From: Streptomyces sp. CCM_MD2014
GTDB taxonomy: Bacteria > Actinomycetota > Actinomycetes > Streptomycetales > Streptomycetaceae
Assembly: GCF_000772045.1 (NCBI RefSeq)
Contig: NZ_CP009754.1
Span: forward strand, 3,596,001 to 3,660,000
Direction of reading: 5' to 3'
DNA: 64,000 nucleotides
Below the pieces are notes generated by a model. That model ran no database searches and was not told the DNA's origin. It worked only from the letters and a program-made list of their open reading frames with translations. Made by a program: the position numbers and the translations under genes. Position 1 is the stretch's first letter. Each line of letters begins with the position of its first letter. Of this stretch, positions 8,126 through 17,661 are shown in pieces.

Positions 8126-9408
8126 GGAATCTCCACGCTCAGCAGGGTCGGTCCGCCCGGCGGGCTGGACAGGGAGAGTCTGCCATCCAGGACCGACACC
8201 CGGTCGGCGAGTCCGGTCAGCCCGCTGCCCGCCGCGGCGTCCGCCCCGCCCCGGCCGTCGTCCCGGACCCGCAGCACGAGCCGTCCGTCACGGTGGCCGC
8301 CGGTCACCGCCGCGCGGGTGGCGCCGCTGTGCCTGCCGATGTTGGCGAGGGCCTCGCAGACCACGAAGTAGGCGGCGGCCTCCACGGCCTGGGGCAGCCG
8401 TCCGGGCAGTTCCAGGGTGACGTCGACGGGGACGGCGGAACGGTCGGCGGCGTCGGCGACGGCCGCGGGCAGGCCGTAGTCGGCGAGAACCTTCGGGTGG
8501 ATGCCGTGGATCAGCTCGCGCAGCTCCTCCAGCGCCTTTCCCGCCTCGCCGTGCGCCTTGGCGAGCTGGTCGGCGAGCGGTCCCGGCGGCGCGTCCAGGC
8601 GGGCCAGGCCGAGGGCCATGGTCAGGGCGACCAGGCGCTGCTGGGCGCCGTCGTGCAGGTCGCGTTCGATGCGGCGGCGCTCGGCCTCGAAGGCGTCCAC
8701 CAACCGCACGCGGGAGCGGGCGAGTTCGACGACCCTGGCCTCCTGGTCTTCCTCGCGCGGGGCGCCCACGAGCACGCGCGTCAGCTCGGCCCGCGCGCCC
8801 GCCGCCAGGCCCAGCGCGTAGCCGCCGAGGGCGAGGAGCAGCAGCCCCAGCACCGCGATGCCGGACACGGCCGGCCAGGTGGTGACCGTCCACTGCTTGA
8901 GTACCTTCGCCTCCTCGCCGCCGCCGGCCGTGGCCATCAACAGCGGGGTGACGGCGAGATGGAGGGGCGCGGCGAGCGCGAACGCGACGACCAGGGCGTC
9001 CAACGGCCACAGGACGAGGGCGAAGAGGAGGGCGTGGCCGAGTTCCCGCCAGGTCGCCGGCTCGCGCAGCCGTGTGATCAGCCAGGGCCACGGGCCGGTG
9101 GCGGGCGGCTGCCGCACGGGCCGGGCGGGGGCGGGGGCGCGGTCGATCAGGCGCAGCCGGTGCCGTTCCAGGCGGGCCACGGGGATGCCGACGAGGGCGG
9201 TGAGCACCAGCAGCGGCAGCCCCACCAGGACGACGGCGAGTACGCCCCCTACGGCGACCGCGGTCACGACGACCACCAGGGTCGCGGCTCCGGCCACCGC
9301 TCCGGTCACCAGGTAGGCGAGGGCGCGCCAGGGCCACGGCGAGAGCAGGTAGCCGCGGGCGGGCAGGGCCTGCCACACGGTGCGGGGGCGGGGACGCATG
9401 CGGATCAC
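8071..9408 (-). CDS. HisKA_3-type sensor histidine kinase
   Basis: 445 residues. The N-terminal half has four to six hydrophobic helices (about 28-80 and 125-205) with little extracytoplasmic sequence, which suggests sensing within or at the membrane. A dimerisation domain follows with His252 in the ERDLHDGAQQRLVAL box. The ATPase domain (about 335-430) shows EALANIGRHSGA (N box) and VRDDGRGGADAAAGSGLTGLADR (G boxes). It phosphorylates the overlapping response regulator. The start may be at 9408 or at the Met three codons later. The divergent ABC exporter 160 bp away suggests a stress-sensing and export module like those used against cell-envelope agents; that link is inferred. Confidence 0.92.
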   Translation of the reverse strand: MIRMRPRPRTVWQALPARGYLLSPWPWRALAYLVTGAVAGAATLVVVVTAVAVGGVLAVVLVGLPLLVLTALVGIPVARLERHRLRLIDRAPAPARPVRQPPATGPWPWLITRLREPATWRELGHALLFALVLWPLDALVVAFALAAPLHLAVTPLLMATAGGGEEAKVLKQWTVTTWPAVSGIAVLGLLLLALGGYALGLAAGARAELTRVLVGAPREEDQEARVVELARSRVRLVDAFEAERRRIERDLHDGAQQRLVALTMALGLARLDAPPGPLADQLAKAHGEAGKALEELRELIHGIHPKVLADYGLPAAVADAADRSAVPVDVTLELPGRLPQAVEAAAYFVVCEALANIGRHSGATRAAVTGGHRDGRLVLRVRDDGRGGADAAAGSGLTGLADRVSVLDGRLSLSSPPGGPTLLSVEIPCEPCDPRDPRTRTDPCA

Positions 9409-9571
9409 CGTAGAACCGGTGCGCGCGCCGGGGCCATCGGCCCCGTGGGCGTCTCGGGGGTATGGCCTGCCCTACCCCTCTTCTCTCCCCTGCCGCACTG
9501 CGCCGACGTGGTCGCGAACGGTTGTGTGGGGCCGGTCAGCGAGCGATACGGCACCGGTGAGTGGGGACCAC

Positions 9572-10315
9572 ATGAACGGCAACGACGACGCGGTACGGCT
9601 GTGCTCCGTCACCCGGCGGTACGGGGCGGGCGACGGCGCGGTGACGGCCCTCGACGACGTCTCCCTCACCTTCCCGCGAGGCACGTTCACCGCGGTGATG
9701 GGACCGTCCGGCTCGGGCAAGTCGACCCTGCTGCAGTGCGCGGCCGGTCTGGACCGGCCCACGTCGGGATCGGTCGTGGTCGGCGGCACGGAGCTGACGG
9801 GGCTGAGCGAGCGGCGGCTGACCCTGCTGCGCCGGGAGCGCGTCGGCTTCGTCTTCCAGGCGTTCAACCTGCTGCCGTCCCTGACCGCCGCGCAGAACGT
9901 GGCGCTCCCGCTGCGGCTGTCCGGCCGTCGCCCTCCGCGGGGCCGGGTGCGCGAGGCACTGCGCCAGGTCGGCCTCGCCGACCGCGCCCGGCACCGGCCG
10001 ACCGAACTGTCCGGCGGCCAGCAGCAACGCGTCGCCCTCGCCCGCGCGCTGATCACCCGCCCGGAGGTGCTGTTCGCCGACGAGCCGACGGGGGCGCTGG
10101 ACTCCCGGACCGGCCGGGAGGTGCTGGCCCTGCTGCGCGGCATGGTCGACGACACCGGCCAGACGGTCGTCATGGTCACCCACGACCCGGTGGCCGCGTC
10201 CTGCGCCGACCGCGTGGTCTTCCTGGCCGACGGCCACGTACACGGCGACCTCGCCGCCCCGGCCGCCGCCACCATCGCCACCCACCTGACCGGGCTGGAG
10301 GCACTGCGGTCGTAG
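9572..10315 (+). CDS. ABC transporter ATP-binding protein (MacB/LolD type)
   Basis: 247 residues from the ATG at 9572 (GGGGA about 6 bases upstream); the frame is open upstream but lacks a start with a ribosome-binding site. Walker A is GPSGSGKST (44-52), followed by a Q-loop (FVFQAFNLLP), the signature LSGGQQQR, Walker B VLFADEPTGALD and a switch His (VTHD). The FNLLPSLTAAQNV segment is typical of the family that pairs with FtsX-like permeases. Its membrane partner is the next gene. The pair probably exports or extracts a lipid-like or peptide substrate from the membrane, and may respond to the divergent two-component system. Confidence 0.95.
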   Translation: MNGNDDAVRLCSVTRRYGAGDGAVTALDDVSLTFPRGTFTAVMGPSGSGKSTLLQCAAGLDRPTSGSVVVGGTELTGLSERRLTLLRRERVGFVFQAFNLLPSLTAAQNVALPLRLSGRRPPRGRVREALRQVGLADRARHRPTELSGGQQQRVALARALITRPEVLFADEPTGALDSRTGREVLALLRGMVDDTGQTVVMVTHDPVAASCADRVVFLADGHVHGDLAAPAAATIATHLTGLEALRS

Positions 10316-10478
10316 CTGCAGGCAGTCGCCGTGCCGCCGTCGCTGCGGGCAGTCGTGCCGCTGGGGCGGCACGGGCGGGCGCTGGGGGCGCCTCCCAGGC
10401 CGTTCAGGCACTGGGGAGGCACCCCGTGACGCCCGCTCACACCGGCACCATCCACCCCACCCCGGCCGGAGGCCACCC
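10316..10478 (+). other. 163-bp gap inside the ABC operon with two inverted repeats
   Basis: The gap holds a short perfect hairpin (GTGCCGC / GCGGCAC around 10356-10373) and a longer imperfect one around 10384-10425 whose arms contain GCCTCCC and GGGGAGGC. They could reduce read-through from the ATPase gene into the permease gene. No gene is seen. Confidence 0.4.
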
Positions 10479-12953
10479 TTGCTGATCACCGCCCTGCGCA
10501 CCCTGCGCACCCGCTGGCCCGCCTTCACCGGGAGCTTCGTCGCCCTCGCGCTCGGAGTAGCGCTCCTGACGGTGATGGGCCTGGCACTGACCGCCACACT
10601 GGACGCGCCAGACCGCGCACCCGAGCGGTTCGCCACCGCACCGGTGGTGGTACGGGGACAGGACACCCTGCGGGTGCCGACGCCCTCCGGTGAGAAGACG
10701 GAGAAACTGGCGCGACCGCACCCCGTACCGGCGCCGCTCGTGACCCGCCTGAAAAGGCTCGGCACCGTCGTCGAGGACCGTTCCTTCCCGGTCCGCCTCC
10801 ACGGCGGCCACAGCCGCCACGCCCCCGCCGACCTGGTCGGCCACCCGTGGTCCACCGCCGCGTTCGCCCCGTACCGCCTCGACGCCGGCCGCGCGCCCCG
10901 CACCGCCGACGAGGTCGTCGTCACCGGCGACTGGACCGCTCCGGGCGAGCGGTTGCGCACGGACCGGGGCGCGCTGCGCGTGGTGGGTACCGTGCCCGGC
11001 CTCGGGTTCGAGGACGCCGTCTTCTTCACCGACGTACGGGCCTCCCGGCTCGCGCCCGTCAGCGCGCAGCTGGTGGTCGACGCGGAGGCGCCCGCGGTTC
11101 GGAGGGCCGTACGGGACTCGGCGCCGGCCGGCGCGGGCGTCCGCGTGCTCACCGGAGACGAACGCCGGTACGCGGACGCCGATCCCGACCGGGACCGTGC
11201 GGCGCTGACCGCCCTGAACGCTCTGTTCGGCACCGCCGGCGGCGTCACCGCGTTCGTGTCGGTGTTCGTCGTGGCGTCCGCGTTCGCCTTCGCGGTGGCA
11301 CAGCGGCGCCGGGAGTTCGGGCTGCTGCGCACGGCCGGGGCGGCGCCGGGGCAGCTGCGCCGGATGGTGCTGACCGAGGCGCTCGGAGTCGGCGCCCTCG
11401 CGTCCGGAGCCGGCTGCGTGCTCGGCGCGTACGCCGCGCCGCTTCTGGCGGCACACGTGGTGGACAGCGGCCTCGCACCGGCCTGGTTCACCATCGGCGA
11501 GTCCAGCCGGCCGTACCACCTGGCCTTCTGGACGGGGCTCGTCGTCGCCCTGTGCGGCGCGACGGCGGCGGCGTGGCGGGCGGGACGCACCGGCCCCGTC
11601 GAGGCCCTGCGCGAGGCGTCCGTGGACACCGGGACGATGACCCGGGGCCGGTGGGTGTGCGGGGCGGGGCTGCTGCTGACCGCGCTCGTGACGCTGGGTG
11701 TCTCGCTGGCCGGCGACCCGGGCGACCTGCTGCACCGCAAGACGTACGTGACCCGCCCGATGCTGCTGATCAGCGCGGCCGCGCTGCTCGCACCGGTCGT
11801 GGTGCGCCCGGCGACGCGTCTGCTCACCTGGCTGCCGGCCCGCCTGCCCGGCGCCACGGGCCTGCTGGTCCGGGAGAACACGGCGGCCGGTGTACGCCGT
11901 ACCGCGGCCGTCGCGGCGCCGGTGCTGGTCACGGTGGCGCTCACGGGCTCCCTGCTCGGCGCCGTCGCGACCCTGAACGAGGCGAAGGCCGCAGAGGTCC
12001 GTGAGCGTACCGCCGCCGCCTTCGTGGTCACGGCGCCGTCCGGTACGGGCTTCGACGCGGCGGCCTTGGACCGCCTGCGCGCGGTGACCGGGACGGAGAT
12101 CTCTCCGACCTCGTCGGGCGCGGTGTACACCCTGGAGGACGGCGTGGCCCTCCTCAGGTCCGACATGCGTGCCGTCACCGACCCCGAGGCCTTCAGCGCC
12201 ACGACCCGGCTCCCGCTCGCCGCGGGCAAGGTGTCCGACCTGGACGACCACTCGATCATCGTGAACGAGGAGTGGGAGGAGCACAGGGTCGGCCGCAGTG
12301 TCCGCGTGTGGCTCGGGGACGGCACACGGAGGACCCTGCGCATCGCCGCCGTGATGCACACCGGCACCGGCGACAACGGCGTCTACGTCACCGAGGCCAA
12401 CGCCGCCGGCGCCCCCGTCGACCGGGTGGACGTCGCCCTCGCCGACGGCACCGACGCCGACGCGGTGGCGGCGGGGCTGCGCGAGGCGGTGACGCCGGTG
12501 GGCGGACGGGTGGCGAGCGGGGACGAGTGGGCCGCGGCCGCCTCCCCCGGCTCGAAGGACACGACGCGGGCCGGTCTGTTCCTGGTCCTGGGCATCGCCC
12601 TGCTCTACACGGGGATCTCCCTGGTCAACACGATGCTGACGGCGACGTCCGACCGGGTCCGCGAGCTGACGGTCCTGCGGCTCGCGGGCGCCACCGACGG
12701 GCAGGTGTTTCGGCTGCTGGCCGCCGAGTCACTGACGGTCACCGCGGTGGGCACCCTGCTGGGGCTGCTGGTCGCCGGAATCAACCTCGCGGGCATGGGG
12801 GCGGCCCTGAACCTGCTCGCCGTACCCGTCGCCCCGGTCCTCCCGTGGGCGGCCGTCGCGACGGTCGCGGGTGCCTGCGCGACGCTCACCGTGGCGGCGA
12901 CGCTCACATCCGCCGCCCTGCTGGCGCGCCGCCACGCGCTCGTCCGCGAATGA
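10479..12953 (+). CDS. FtsX-like ABC transporter permease (two-domain)
   Basis: 824 residues beginning at TTG 10479, with GGAGG about 10 bases upstream; CTG 10482 is a less likely alternative. Layout: an N-terminal helix (about 18-40), an extracytoplasmic domain, three helices around 245-375 (first FtsX domain), two helices around 395-440, a second extracytoplasmic domain, and three C-terminal helices (about 695-815, second FtsX domain with GIALLYTGISLVNTML). Length and the doubled FtsX unit match the large permeases of MacB-like exporters in streptomycetes. It works with the ATPase encoded just upstream. A tiny overlapping frame follows the stop and is discussed among rejected items. Confidence 0.92.
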   Translation: MLITALRTLRTRWPAFTGSFVALALGVALLTVMGLALTATLDAPDRAPERFATAPVVVRGQDTLRVPTPSGEKTEKLARPHPVPAPLVTRLKRLGTVVEDRSFPVRLHGGHSRHAPADLVGHPWSTAAFAPYRLDAGRAPRTADEVVVTGDWTAPGERLRTDRGALRVVGTVPGLGFEDAVFFTDVRASRLAPVSAQLVVDAEAPAVRRAVRDSAPAGAGVRVLTGDERRYADADPDRDRAALTALNALFGTAGGVTAFVSVFVVASAFAFAVAQRRREFGLLRTAGAAPGQLRRMVLTEALGVGALASGAGCVLGAYAAPLLAAHVVDSGLAPAWFTIGESSRPYHLAFWTGLVVALCGATAAAWRAGRTGPVEALREASVDTGTMTRGRWVCGAGLLLTALVTLGVSLAGDPGDLLHRKTYVTRPMLLISAAALLAPVVVRPATRLLTWLPARLPGATGLLVRENTAAGVRRTAAVAAPVLVTVALTGSLLGAVATLNEAKAAEVRERTAAAFVVTAPSGTGFDAAALDRLRAVTGTEISPTSSGAVYTLEDGVALLRSDMRAVTDPEAFSATTRLPLAAGKVSDLDDHSIIVNEEWEEHRVGRSVRVWLGDGTRRTLRIAAVMHTGTGDNGVYVTEANAAGAPVDRVDVALADGTDADAVAAGLREAVTPVGGRVASGDEWAAAASPGSKDTTRAGLFLVLGIALLYTGISLVNTMLTATSDRVRELTVLRLAGATDGQVFRLLAAESLTVTAVGTLLGLLVAGINLAGMGAALNLLAVPVAPVLPWAAVATVAGACATLTVAATLTSAALLARRHALVRE

Positions 12954-13285
12954 CCGGGAGTTGTGCCGCCGCCGGACGCCCCGACACCTCGGACACCTCG
13001 CCCCCCGATCCTCCAGCAGAAGCAGAATGTCCTCGGCGGAAGATCCGGTGCAGCCTCTCGTGGGATGAACCGACCGTGCGTCGGAACCTGGAGCCGCCGA
13101 GGCACTGGCCGCAGAGATACGCCGAGGACCCCGCGGACGAGTGACTTCCCGCCCGTGACCGCCGACGCCATCGGGTCGCGGCCACCACCACGACACGACG
13201 GAAGGGCCCGTACGACCGAAGTCGTACGGGCCCTTCCTCAGGCATCAGCCCATGTCAGGTCAGGTGACCGACAAGCAAGCGGAAC
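12954..13285. other. 332-bp convergent gap between ABC permease and tuf
   Basis: Apart from the strong hairpin at 13201-13236 I see nothing convincing. A 64-codon frame (12950-13144) overlaps the permease stop as ATGA but has no recognisable domain. Confidence 0.5.
13201..13236. terminator. Bidirectional terminator between ABC permease and tuf
   Basis: A perfect 16-bp inverted repeat (13201-13216 with 13221-13236) closes a CGAA tetraloop, 50 bases beyond the tuf stop on the minus strand. There is no T-tract. It fits the end of the str operon and can also stop transcription arriving from the ABC operon. Confidence 0.85.
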
Positions 13286-14479
13286 TTACTTGTTGATCTT
13301 GGTGACCTGGCCGGCGCCCACGGTCCGGCCACCCTCGCGGATGGCGAACTTCAGGCCCTCTTCCATGGCGACGGGCTGGATGAGCTCCACCTTCATCTCG
13401 GTGTTGTCACCCGGCATGACCATCTCGGTGCCCTCGGGGAGGGTCACGACGCCGGTCACGTCCGTCGTACGGAAGTAGAACTGCGGACGGTAGTTGTTGA
13501 AGAAGGGGGTGTGACGGCCACCCTCGTCCTTCGACAGGATGTAGGCCTGGGCCTCGAACTCGGTGTGCGGGGTGACCGAGCCCGGCTTGATGATGACCTG
13601 GCCGCGCTCGACGTCCTCGCGCTTGATGCCGCGGAGCAGCAGACCGACGTTCTCACCGGCCTGGCCCTCGTCGAGGAGCTTCCGGAACATCTCGATGCCG
13701 GTGACCGTGGTGGTGGTCTTCTCCTGCTTGATGCCGATGATGTCGACGGTCTCGTTGACCTTGAGGACACCACGCTCGATGCGGCCGGTGACGACCGTAC
13801 CGCGACCGGTGATGGTGAAGACGTCCTCGATCGGCATCAGGAACGGCTTGTCGACGTCGCGCTCGGGCTCCGGGATGGCCTCGTCCACGGCCTTCATGAG
13901 CTCGAGGACCGAGTTGCCCCACTCCTTGTCGCCCTCGAGGGCCTTCAGAGCGGAGACCTTGACGACCGGAACGTCGTCGCCCGGGAACTCGTACTCGGAG
14001 AGGAGCTCACGCACCTCGAGCTCGACGAGCTCCAGGATCTCCTCGTCGTCCACCATGTCGGCCTTGTTCAGGGCGACCACGATGTACGGAACGCCGACCT
14101 GGCGGGCCAGGAGCACGTGCTCCTTGGTCTGCGGCATCGGGCCGTCGGTGGCGGCGACCACGAGGATGGCGCCGTCCATCTGCGCCGCACCCGTGATCAT
14201 GTTCTTGATGTAGTCCGCGTGACCGGGGCAGTCGACGTGGGCGTAGTGACGCGCCTCGGTCTGGTACTCGACGTGCGCGATGGAGATGGTGATACCGCGC
14301 TGGCGCTCTTCGGGAGCCTTGTCGATCTGGTCGAAGGCCGAGGCCTCGTTCAGGTCCGGGTACGCGTCGTGCAGCACCTTGGTAATGGCGGCCGTGAGGG
14401 TCGTCTTACCGTGGTCGATGTGACCGATGGTGCCGATGTTGACGTGCGGCTTAGTCCGCTCGAACTTCGCCTTCGCCAC
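13286..14479 (-). CDS. tuf: Elongation factor Tu
   Basis: 397 residues with a GTG start and AGGAGGA upstream. It delivers aminoacyl-tRNA to the ribosomal A site as a GTP complex. The GTPase domain shows GHIDHGKTT (P-loop), the effector segment RQRGITI, DCPGH and NKAD. Domains 2 and 3 are complete, including GRGTVVTGRIERG and the C-terminal GGRTVGAGQVTKI. It is the last gene of rpsL-rpsG-fusA-tuf. It is separated from fusA by 171 bp, a gap that in streptomycetes is known to hold an extra tuf promoter; here it contains a hairpin. The sequence is of the major (tuf1) type. Confidence 0.99.
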   Translation of the reverse strand: MAKAKFERTKPHVNIGTIGHIDHGKTTLTAAITKVLHDAYPDLNEASAFDQIDKAPEERQRGITISIAHVEYQTEARHYAHVDCPGHADYIKNMITGAAQMDGAILVVAATDGPMPQTKEHVLLARQVGVPYIVVALNKADMVDDEEILELVELEVRELLSEYEFPGDDVPVVKVSALKALEGDKEWGNSVLELMKAVDEAIPEPERDVDKPFLMPIEDVFTITGRGTVVTGRIERGVLKVNETVDIIGIKQEKTTTTVTGIEMFRKLLDEGQAGENVGLLLRGIKREDVERGQVIIKPGSVTPHTEFEAQAYILSKDEGGRHTPFFNNYRPQFYFRTTDVTGVVTLPEGTEMVMPGDNTEMKVELIQPVAMEEGLKFAIREGGRTVGAGQVTKINK

Positions 14480-14555
14480 TGGGGTCCTCCTGTGGAGTGG
14501 TTCTGTACGCCTTACTCATCGGCGCCAGGTGATCTTTGCTGGGAAACCCGGGCCC

Positions 14556-14589
14556 GGGGCATTCCACCGGGTTGGCGGCGGAATGCCCC
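14556..14589 (-). terminator. Hairpin in the fusA-tuf spacer
   Basis: The arms GGGGCATTCC and GGAATGCCCC, extended to about 14 bp with one mismatch, enclose a short loop. It lies 62 bases past the fusA stop and 77 bases before the tuf start. It could partly terminate str transcription or protect the upstream mRNA, leaving tuf to its own promoter. Confidence 0.55.
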
Positions 14590-14650
14590 TTGCAGGCTCC
14601 GGGGTCAAGCCTAAAGCGTGAGAACGGGGTCCGTTAAACGGAGTAGCCCG

Positions 14651-16777
14651 TTACTCGCCCTTGGCCTTCGCGATGATCTCCTCGGCGACGTTCCGGGGAA
14701 CCTCGGCGTAGGAGTCGAACTGCATCGAGTAGCTTGCGCGGCCCGACGTCTTGCTGCGGAGGTCGCCGACGTAGCCGAACATCTCCGACAGGGGCACGAG
14801 GCCCTTGACGACGCGGGCGCCCGCACGCTCCTCCATGGCCTGGATCTGGCCACGGCGGGAGTTGATGTCGCCGATGACCTCACCCATGTAGTCCTCGGGC
14901 GTGGTGACCTCGACGGCCATCATCGGCTCCAGGAGCACGGGCGAAGCCTTGCGCGCGGCCTCCTTGAAGGCCTGCGAACCGGCGATCTTGAAGGCGAGCT
15001 CGGAGGAGTCGACCTCGTGGTAGCCACCGTCGATGAGCGTGACGCGGACGCCCGTCATCTCGTAGCCGGCCAGGATGCCGAACTGCATGGCCTCCTGCGC
15101 ACCGGCGTCCACCGAAGGGATGTACTCCTTCGGGATGCGGCCACCGGTCACCTTGTTCACGAACTCGTACGAGGCGTCGCCGCCCTCGATCGGCTCGATC
15201 GCGATCTGCACCTTGGCGAACTGACCGGTACCACCGGTCTGCTTCTTGTGGGTGTAGTCCACGCGCTCGACGGTCTTGCGGATCGTCTCGCGGTACGCGA
15301 CCTGCGGCTTGCCGACGTTGGCCTCGACCTTGAACTCGCGCTTCATCCGGTCGACCAGCACCTCGAGGTGAAGCTCGCCCATACCGCCGATGACGGTCTG
15401 GCCGGTCTCCTCGTTGGTGTGCACCTGGAAGGAGGGGTCCTCCTCCGCGAGACGCTGGATGGCGACACCCAGCTTCTCCTGGTCGCCCTTGGACTTGGGC
15501 TCGATCGCGACCTCGATGACCGGCGCCGGGAAGTCCATGGACTCCAGGATGACCGGGTTCTTGTCGTCGGACAGCGTCTCACCGGTGGTGGTCTGCTTCA
15601 GGCCCATGACGGCGACGATGTCGCCGGCGCCCACCGACTCGATCTCCTCACGCTTGTTGGCGTGCATGCGGTAGATCTTGCCGATGCGCTCCTTCTTGCC
15701 CTTGACGGAGTTCAGCACCGCGGTGCCGGACTCCAGGCGGCCCGAGTAGACCCGGACGAAGGTGAGCTTGCCGAGGTGCGGGTCGCTCATGATCTTGAAC
15801 GCGAGCGCGGCCAGCGGCTCGTCCTCGGACGGCTTGCGCTTGACGACGACCTCGGGGTCCTTGACGTCGTGGCCCTCGATGGCCTCGACGTCGAGCGGGG
15901 TCGGCAGGTAGCGCACGACCGCGTCGAGCAGGGGCTGGACGCCCTTGTTCTTGAACGCGGTGCCGCAGAACACGGGGGTGACCGTGGTCTCGTCGGACTT
16001 GCCGGACGCGATGGTGATACGACGGATCGCGGCGTAGAGCTGCTCCTCGGTGGGCTCCTGGCCCTCCAGGAAGAGCTCCATGATCTCTTCGTCGTTCTCC
16101 GCGACGGCCTCGACCAGCTTGCCGCGCCACTCCTCGGCGGCCTCGGTGTGCGTGGCCGGGATGTCGACGGTGTCGTACATCTCGCCCTTGGCCGCGTCGG
16201 CGGACCACACGAGCGCCTTCATGCGGACGAGGTCCACGACGCCCTGGAAGTCGGCCTCGGCGCCGATCGGGAGCTGCATGACGAGCGGCTGGGCGCCCAG
16301 ACGGTCCGAGATCATGTCCACGCAGCGGTGGAACTCGGCGCCGGTGCGGTCCAGCTTGTTGACGAAGCAGATACGCGGCACGCCGTAACGGTCGGCCTGA
16401 CGCCACACCGTCTCGGACTGCGGCTCGACACCGGCGACACCGTCGAACACGGTCACGGCACCGTCGAGCACACGCAGGGAACGCTCCACCTCGACGGTGA
16501 AGTCGACGTGCCCCGGGGTGTCGATGATGTTGATCGTGTAGTCGTTGTCCTCGAGCGGCCAGTGGCAGGTGGTGGCAGCGGACGTGATCGTGATGCCACG
16601 CTCCTGCTCCTGCTCCATCCAGTCCATCGTGGCGGCGCCGTCGTGGACCTCACCGATCTTGTACGACACACCCGTGTAGAACAGGATCCGCTCGGTGGTC
16701 GTCGTCTTGCCCGCGTCGATGTGGGCCATGATCCCGATGTTGCGGACCTTGGCCAGGTCAAGTGAAGTGGTAGCCAT
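14651..16777 (-). CDS. fusA: Elongation factor G
   Basis: 708 residues. It is the GTPase that drives translocation of tRNA and mRNA on the ribosome and, with ribosome recycling factor, helps split ribosomes. The GTP-binding domain starts with GIMAHIDAGKTTTTERILFY, followed by GITITSAATT, DTPGHVDF and NKLDRTGA. Domains II-V are complete and end in a short Lys/Gly tail (EIIAKAKGE). The ATG start follows a purine-rich site. It is the third gene of the str operon, 39 bp after rpsG. The sequence looks ordinary and is of full family length. Confidence 0.99.
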   Translation of the reverse strand: MATTSLDLAKVRNIGIMAHIDAGKTTTTERILFYTGVSYKIGEVHDGAATMDWMEQEQERGITITSAATTCHWPLEDNDYTINIIDTPGHVDFTVEVERSLRVLDGAVTVFDGVAGVEPQSETVWRQADRYGVPRICFVNKLDRTGAEFHRCVDMISDRLGAQPLVMQLPIGAEADFQGVVDLVRMKALVWSADAAKGEMYDTVDIPATHTEAAEEWRGKLVEAVAENDEEIMELFLEGQEPTEEQLYAAIRRITIASGKSDETTVTPVFCGTAFKNKGVQPLLDAVVRYLPTPLDVEAIEGHDVKDPEVVVKRKPSEDEPLAALAFKIMSDPHLGKLTFVRVYSGRLESGTAVLNSVKGKKERIGKIYRMHANKREEIESVGAGDIVAVMGLKQTTTGETLSDDKNPVILESMDFPAPVIEVAIEPKSKGDQEKLGVAIQRLAEEDPSFQVHTNEETGQTVIGGMGELHLEVLVDRMKREFKVEANVGKPQVAYRETIRKTVERVDYTHKKQTGGTGQFAKVQIAIEPIEGGDASYEFVNKVTGGRIPKEYIPSVDAGAQEAMQFGILAGYEMTGVRVTLIDGGYHEVDSSELAFKIAGSQAFKEAARKASPVLLEPMMAVEVTTPEDYMGEVIGDINSRRGQIQAMEERAGARVVKGLVPLSEMFGYVGDLRSKTSGRASYSMQFDSYAEVPRNVAEEIIAKAKGE

Positions 16778-16816
16778 AAGGCTTCAGTCTTCTCTCGGTC
16801 TCGATGTGGGTAGCGA

Positions 16817-17287
16817 CTACCAGCGGTAGTGCGCGAAGGCCTTGTTGGACTCGGCCATCTTGTGCGTGTCCTCGCGCTTCTTCACAGCGGCACCCAGGCC
16901 GTTGGAGGCGTCGAGGAGCTCGTTGAGCAGACGCTCGGTCATGGTCTTCTCGCGACGGGCGCGGGAGTAACCGACGAGCCAGCGCAGGGCGAGCGTGTTC
17001 GCACGGCCCGGCTTGACCTCGATCGGGACCTGGTAGGTCGCACCACCGACACGGCGGGACTTGACCTCGAGGGTCGGCTTGATGTTCTCGAGAGCGCGCT
17101 TGAGCGTGATGACCGGGTCGTTGCCGGTCTTCTCGCGCAGACCCTCCATGGCACCGTAGACGATGCGCTCGGCGGTGGAGCGCTTGCCGTTCAGCAGCAC
17201 CTTGTTGATCAGGGAGGTCACCAGAGGAGAACCGTAGACCGGGTCGATGATGACCGGGCGCTTCGGGGCGGGGCCCTTACGAGGCAT
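16817..17287 (-). CDS. rpsG: 30S ribosomal protein S7
   Basis: 156 residues. It is a primary assembly protein of the small-subunit head that binds the 3' major domain of 16S rRNA and lies near the E-site tRNA. The family features are clear: MPRKGPAPKR start, RRVGGATYQVPIEV, and the C-terminal helix KREDTHKMAESNKAFAHYRW. It starts two bases after the rpsL stop codon, so the genes are tightly coupled. In many bacteria S7 is the translational repressor of the str operon; the sequence does not let me confirm the site here. Confidence 0.99.
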   Translation of the reverse strand: MPRKGPAPKRPVIIDPVYGSPLVTSLINKVLLNGKRSTAERIVYGAMEGLREKTGNDPVITLKRALENIKPTLEVKSRRVGGATYQVPIEVKPGRANTLALRWLVGYSRARREKTMTERLLNELLDASNGLGAAVKKREDTHKMAESNKAFAHYRW

Positions 17288-17289
17288 TC

Positions 17290-17661
17290 TTACTTCTCCT
17301 TCTTGGCGCCGTAGCGGCTGCGAGCCTGCTTGCGGTTCTTCACACCCTGGGTGTCAAGCGAACCGCGGATGATCTTGTAGCGAACACCCGGCAGGTCCTT
17401 CACACGGCCGCCGCGCACGAGCACGATGGAGTGCTCCTGCAGGTTGTGCCCCTCACCCGGAATGTAAGCGGTGACCTCGATCCCGCTGGTCAGACGCACA
17501 CGCGCGACCTTACGCAGGGCCGAGTTCGGCTTCTTCGGGGTGGTCGTGAACACACGCGTGCAGACGCCGCGACGCTGAGGGGAACCCTCGAGTGCGGGCG
17601 TCTTGTTCTTCTCGACCTTGTCCTGCCGGCCCTTGCGGACCAGCTGCTGGATCGTAGGCAC
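17290..17661 (-). CDS. rpsL: 30S ribosomal protein S12
   Basis: 123 residues from the GTG at 17661 (GGAGA five bases upstream); the frame stays open further upstream but those codons are leader. S12 sits at the decoding centre and controls accuracy. Lys43 (TTPKKPNS) and Lys88 (GRVKDLPG) are the wild-type, streptomycin-sensitive residues; changes at these two positions are the classical streptomycin-resistance and antibiotic-overproduction alleles in Streptomyces. It is the first gene of the str operon. Confidence 0.99.
   Translation of the reverse strand: MPTIQQLVRKGRQDKVEKNKTPALEGSPQRRGVCTRVFTTTPKKPNSALRKVARVRLTSGIEVTAYIPGEGHNLQEHSIVLVRGGRVKDLPGVRYKIIRGSLDTQGVKNRKQARSRYGAKKEK

Noticed and set aside
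12950..13144. 64-codon frame overlapping the ABC permease stop as ATGA
   Set aside because: The overlap is suggestive, but there is no recognisable domain, the composition is ordinary for non-coding GC-rich DNA, and the terminator lies well beyond; kept only as a possibility.
13201..13236. CRISPR-type repeats
   Set aside because: The many palindromes in the window are single intergenic hairpins at gene ends, not arrays with spacers.
16757..16830. Extra promoter elements between fusA and rpsG
   Set aside because: The 39-bp spacer holds only ribosome-binding sequence; nothing resembles a promoter or attenuator.
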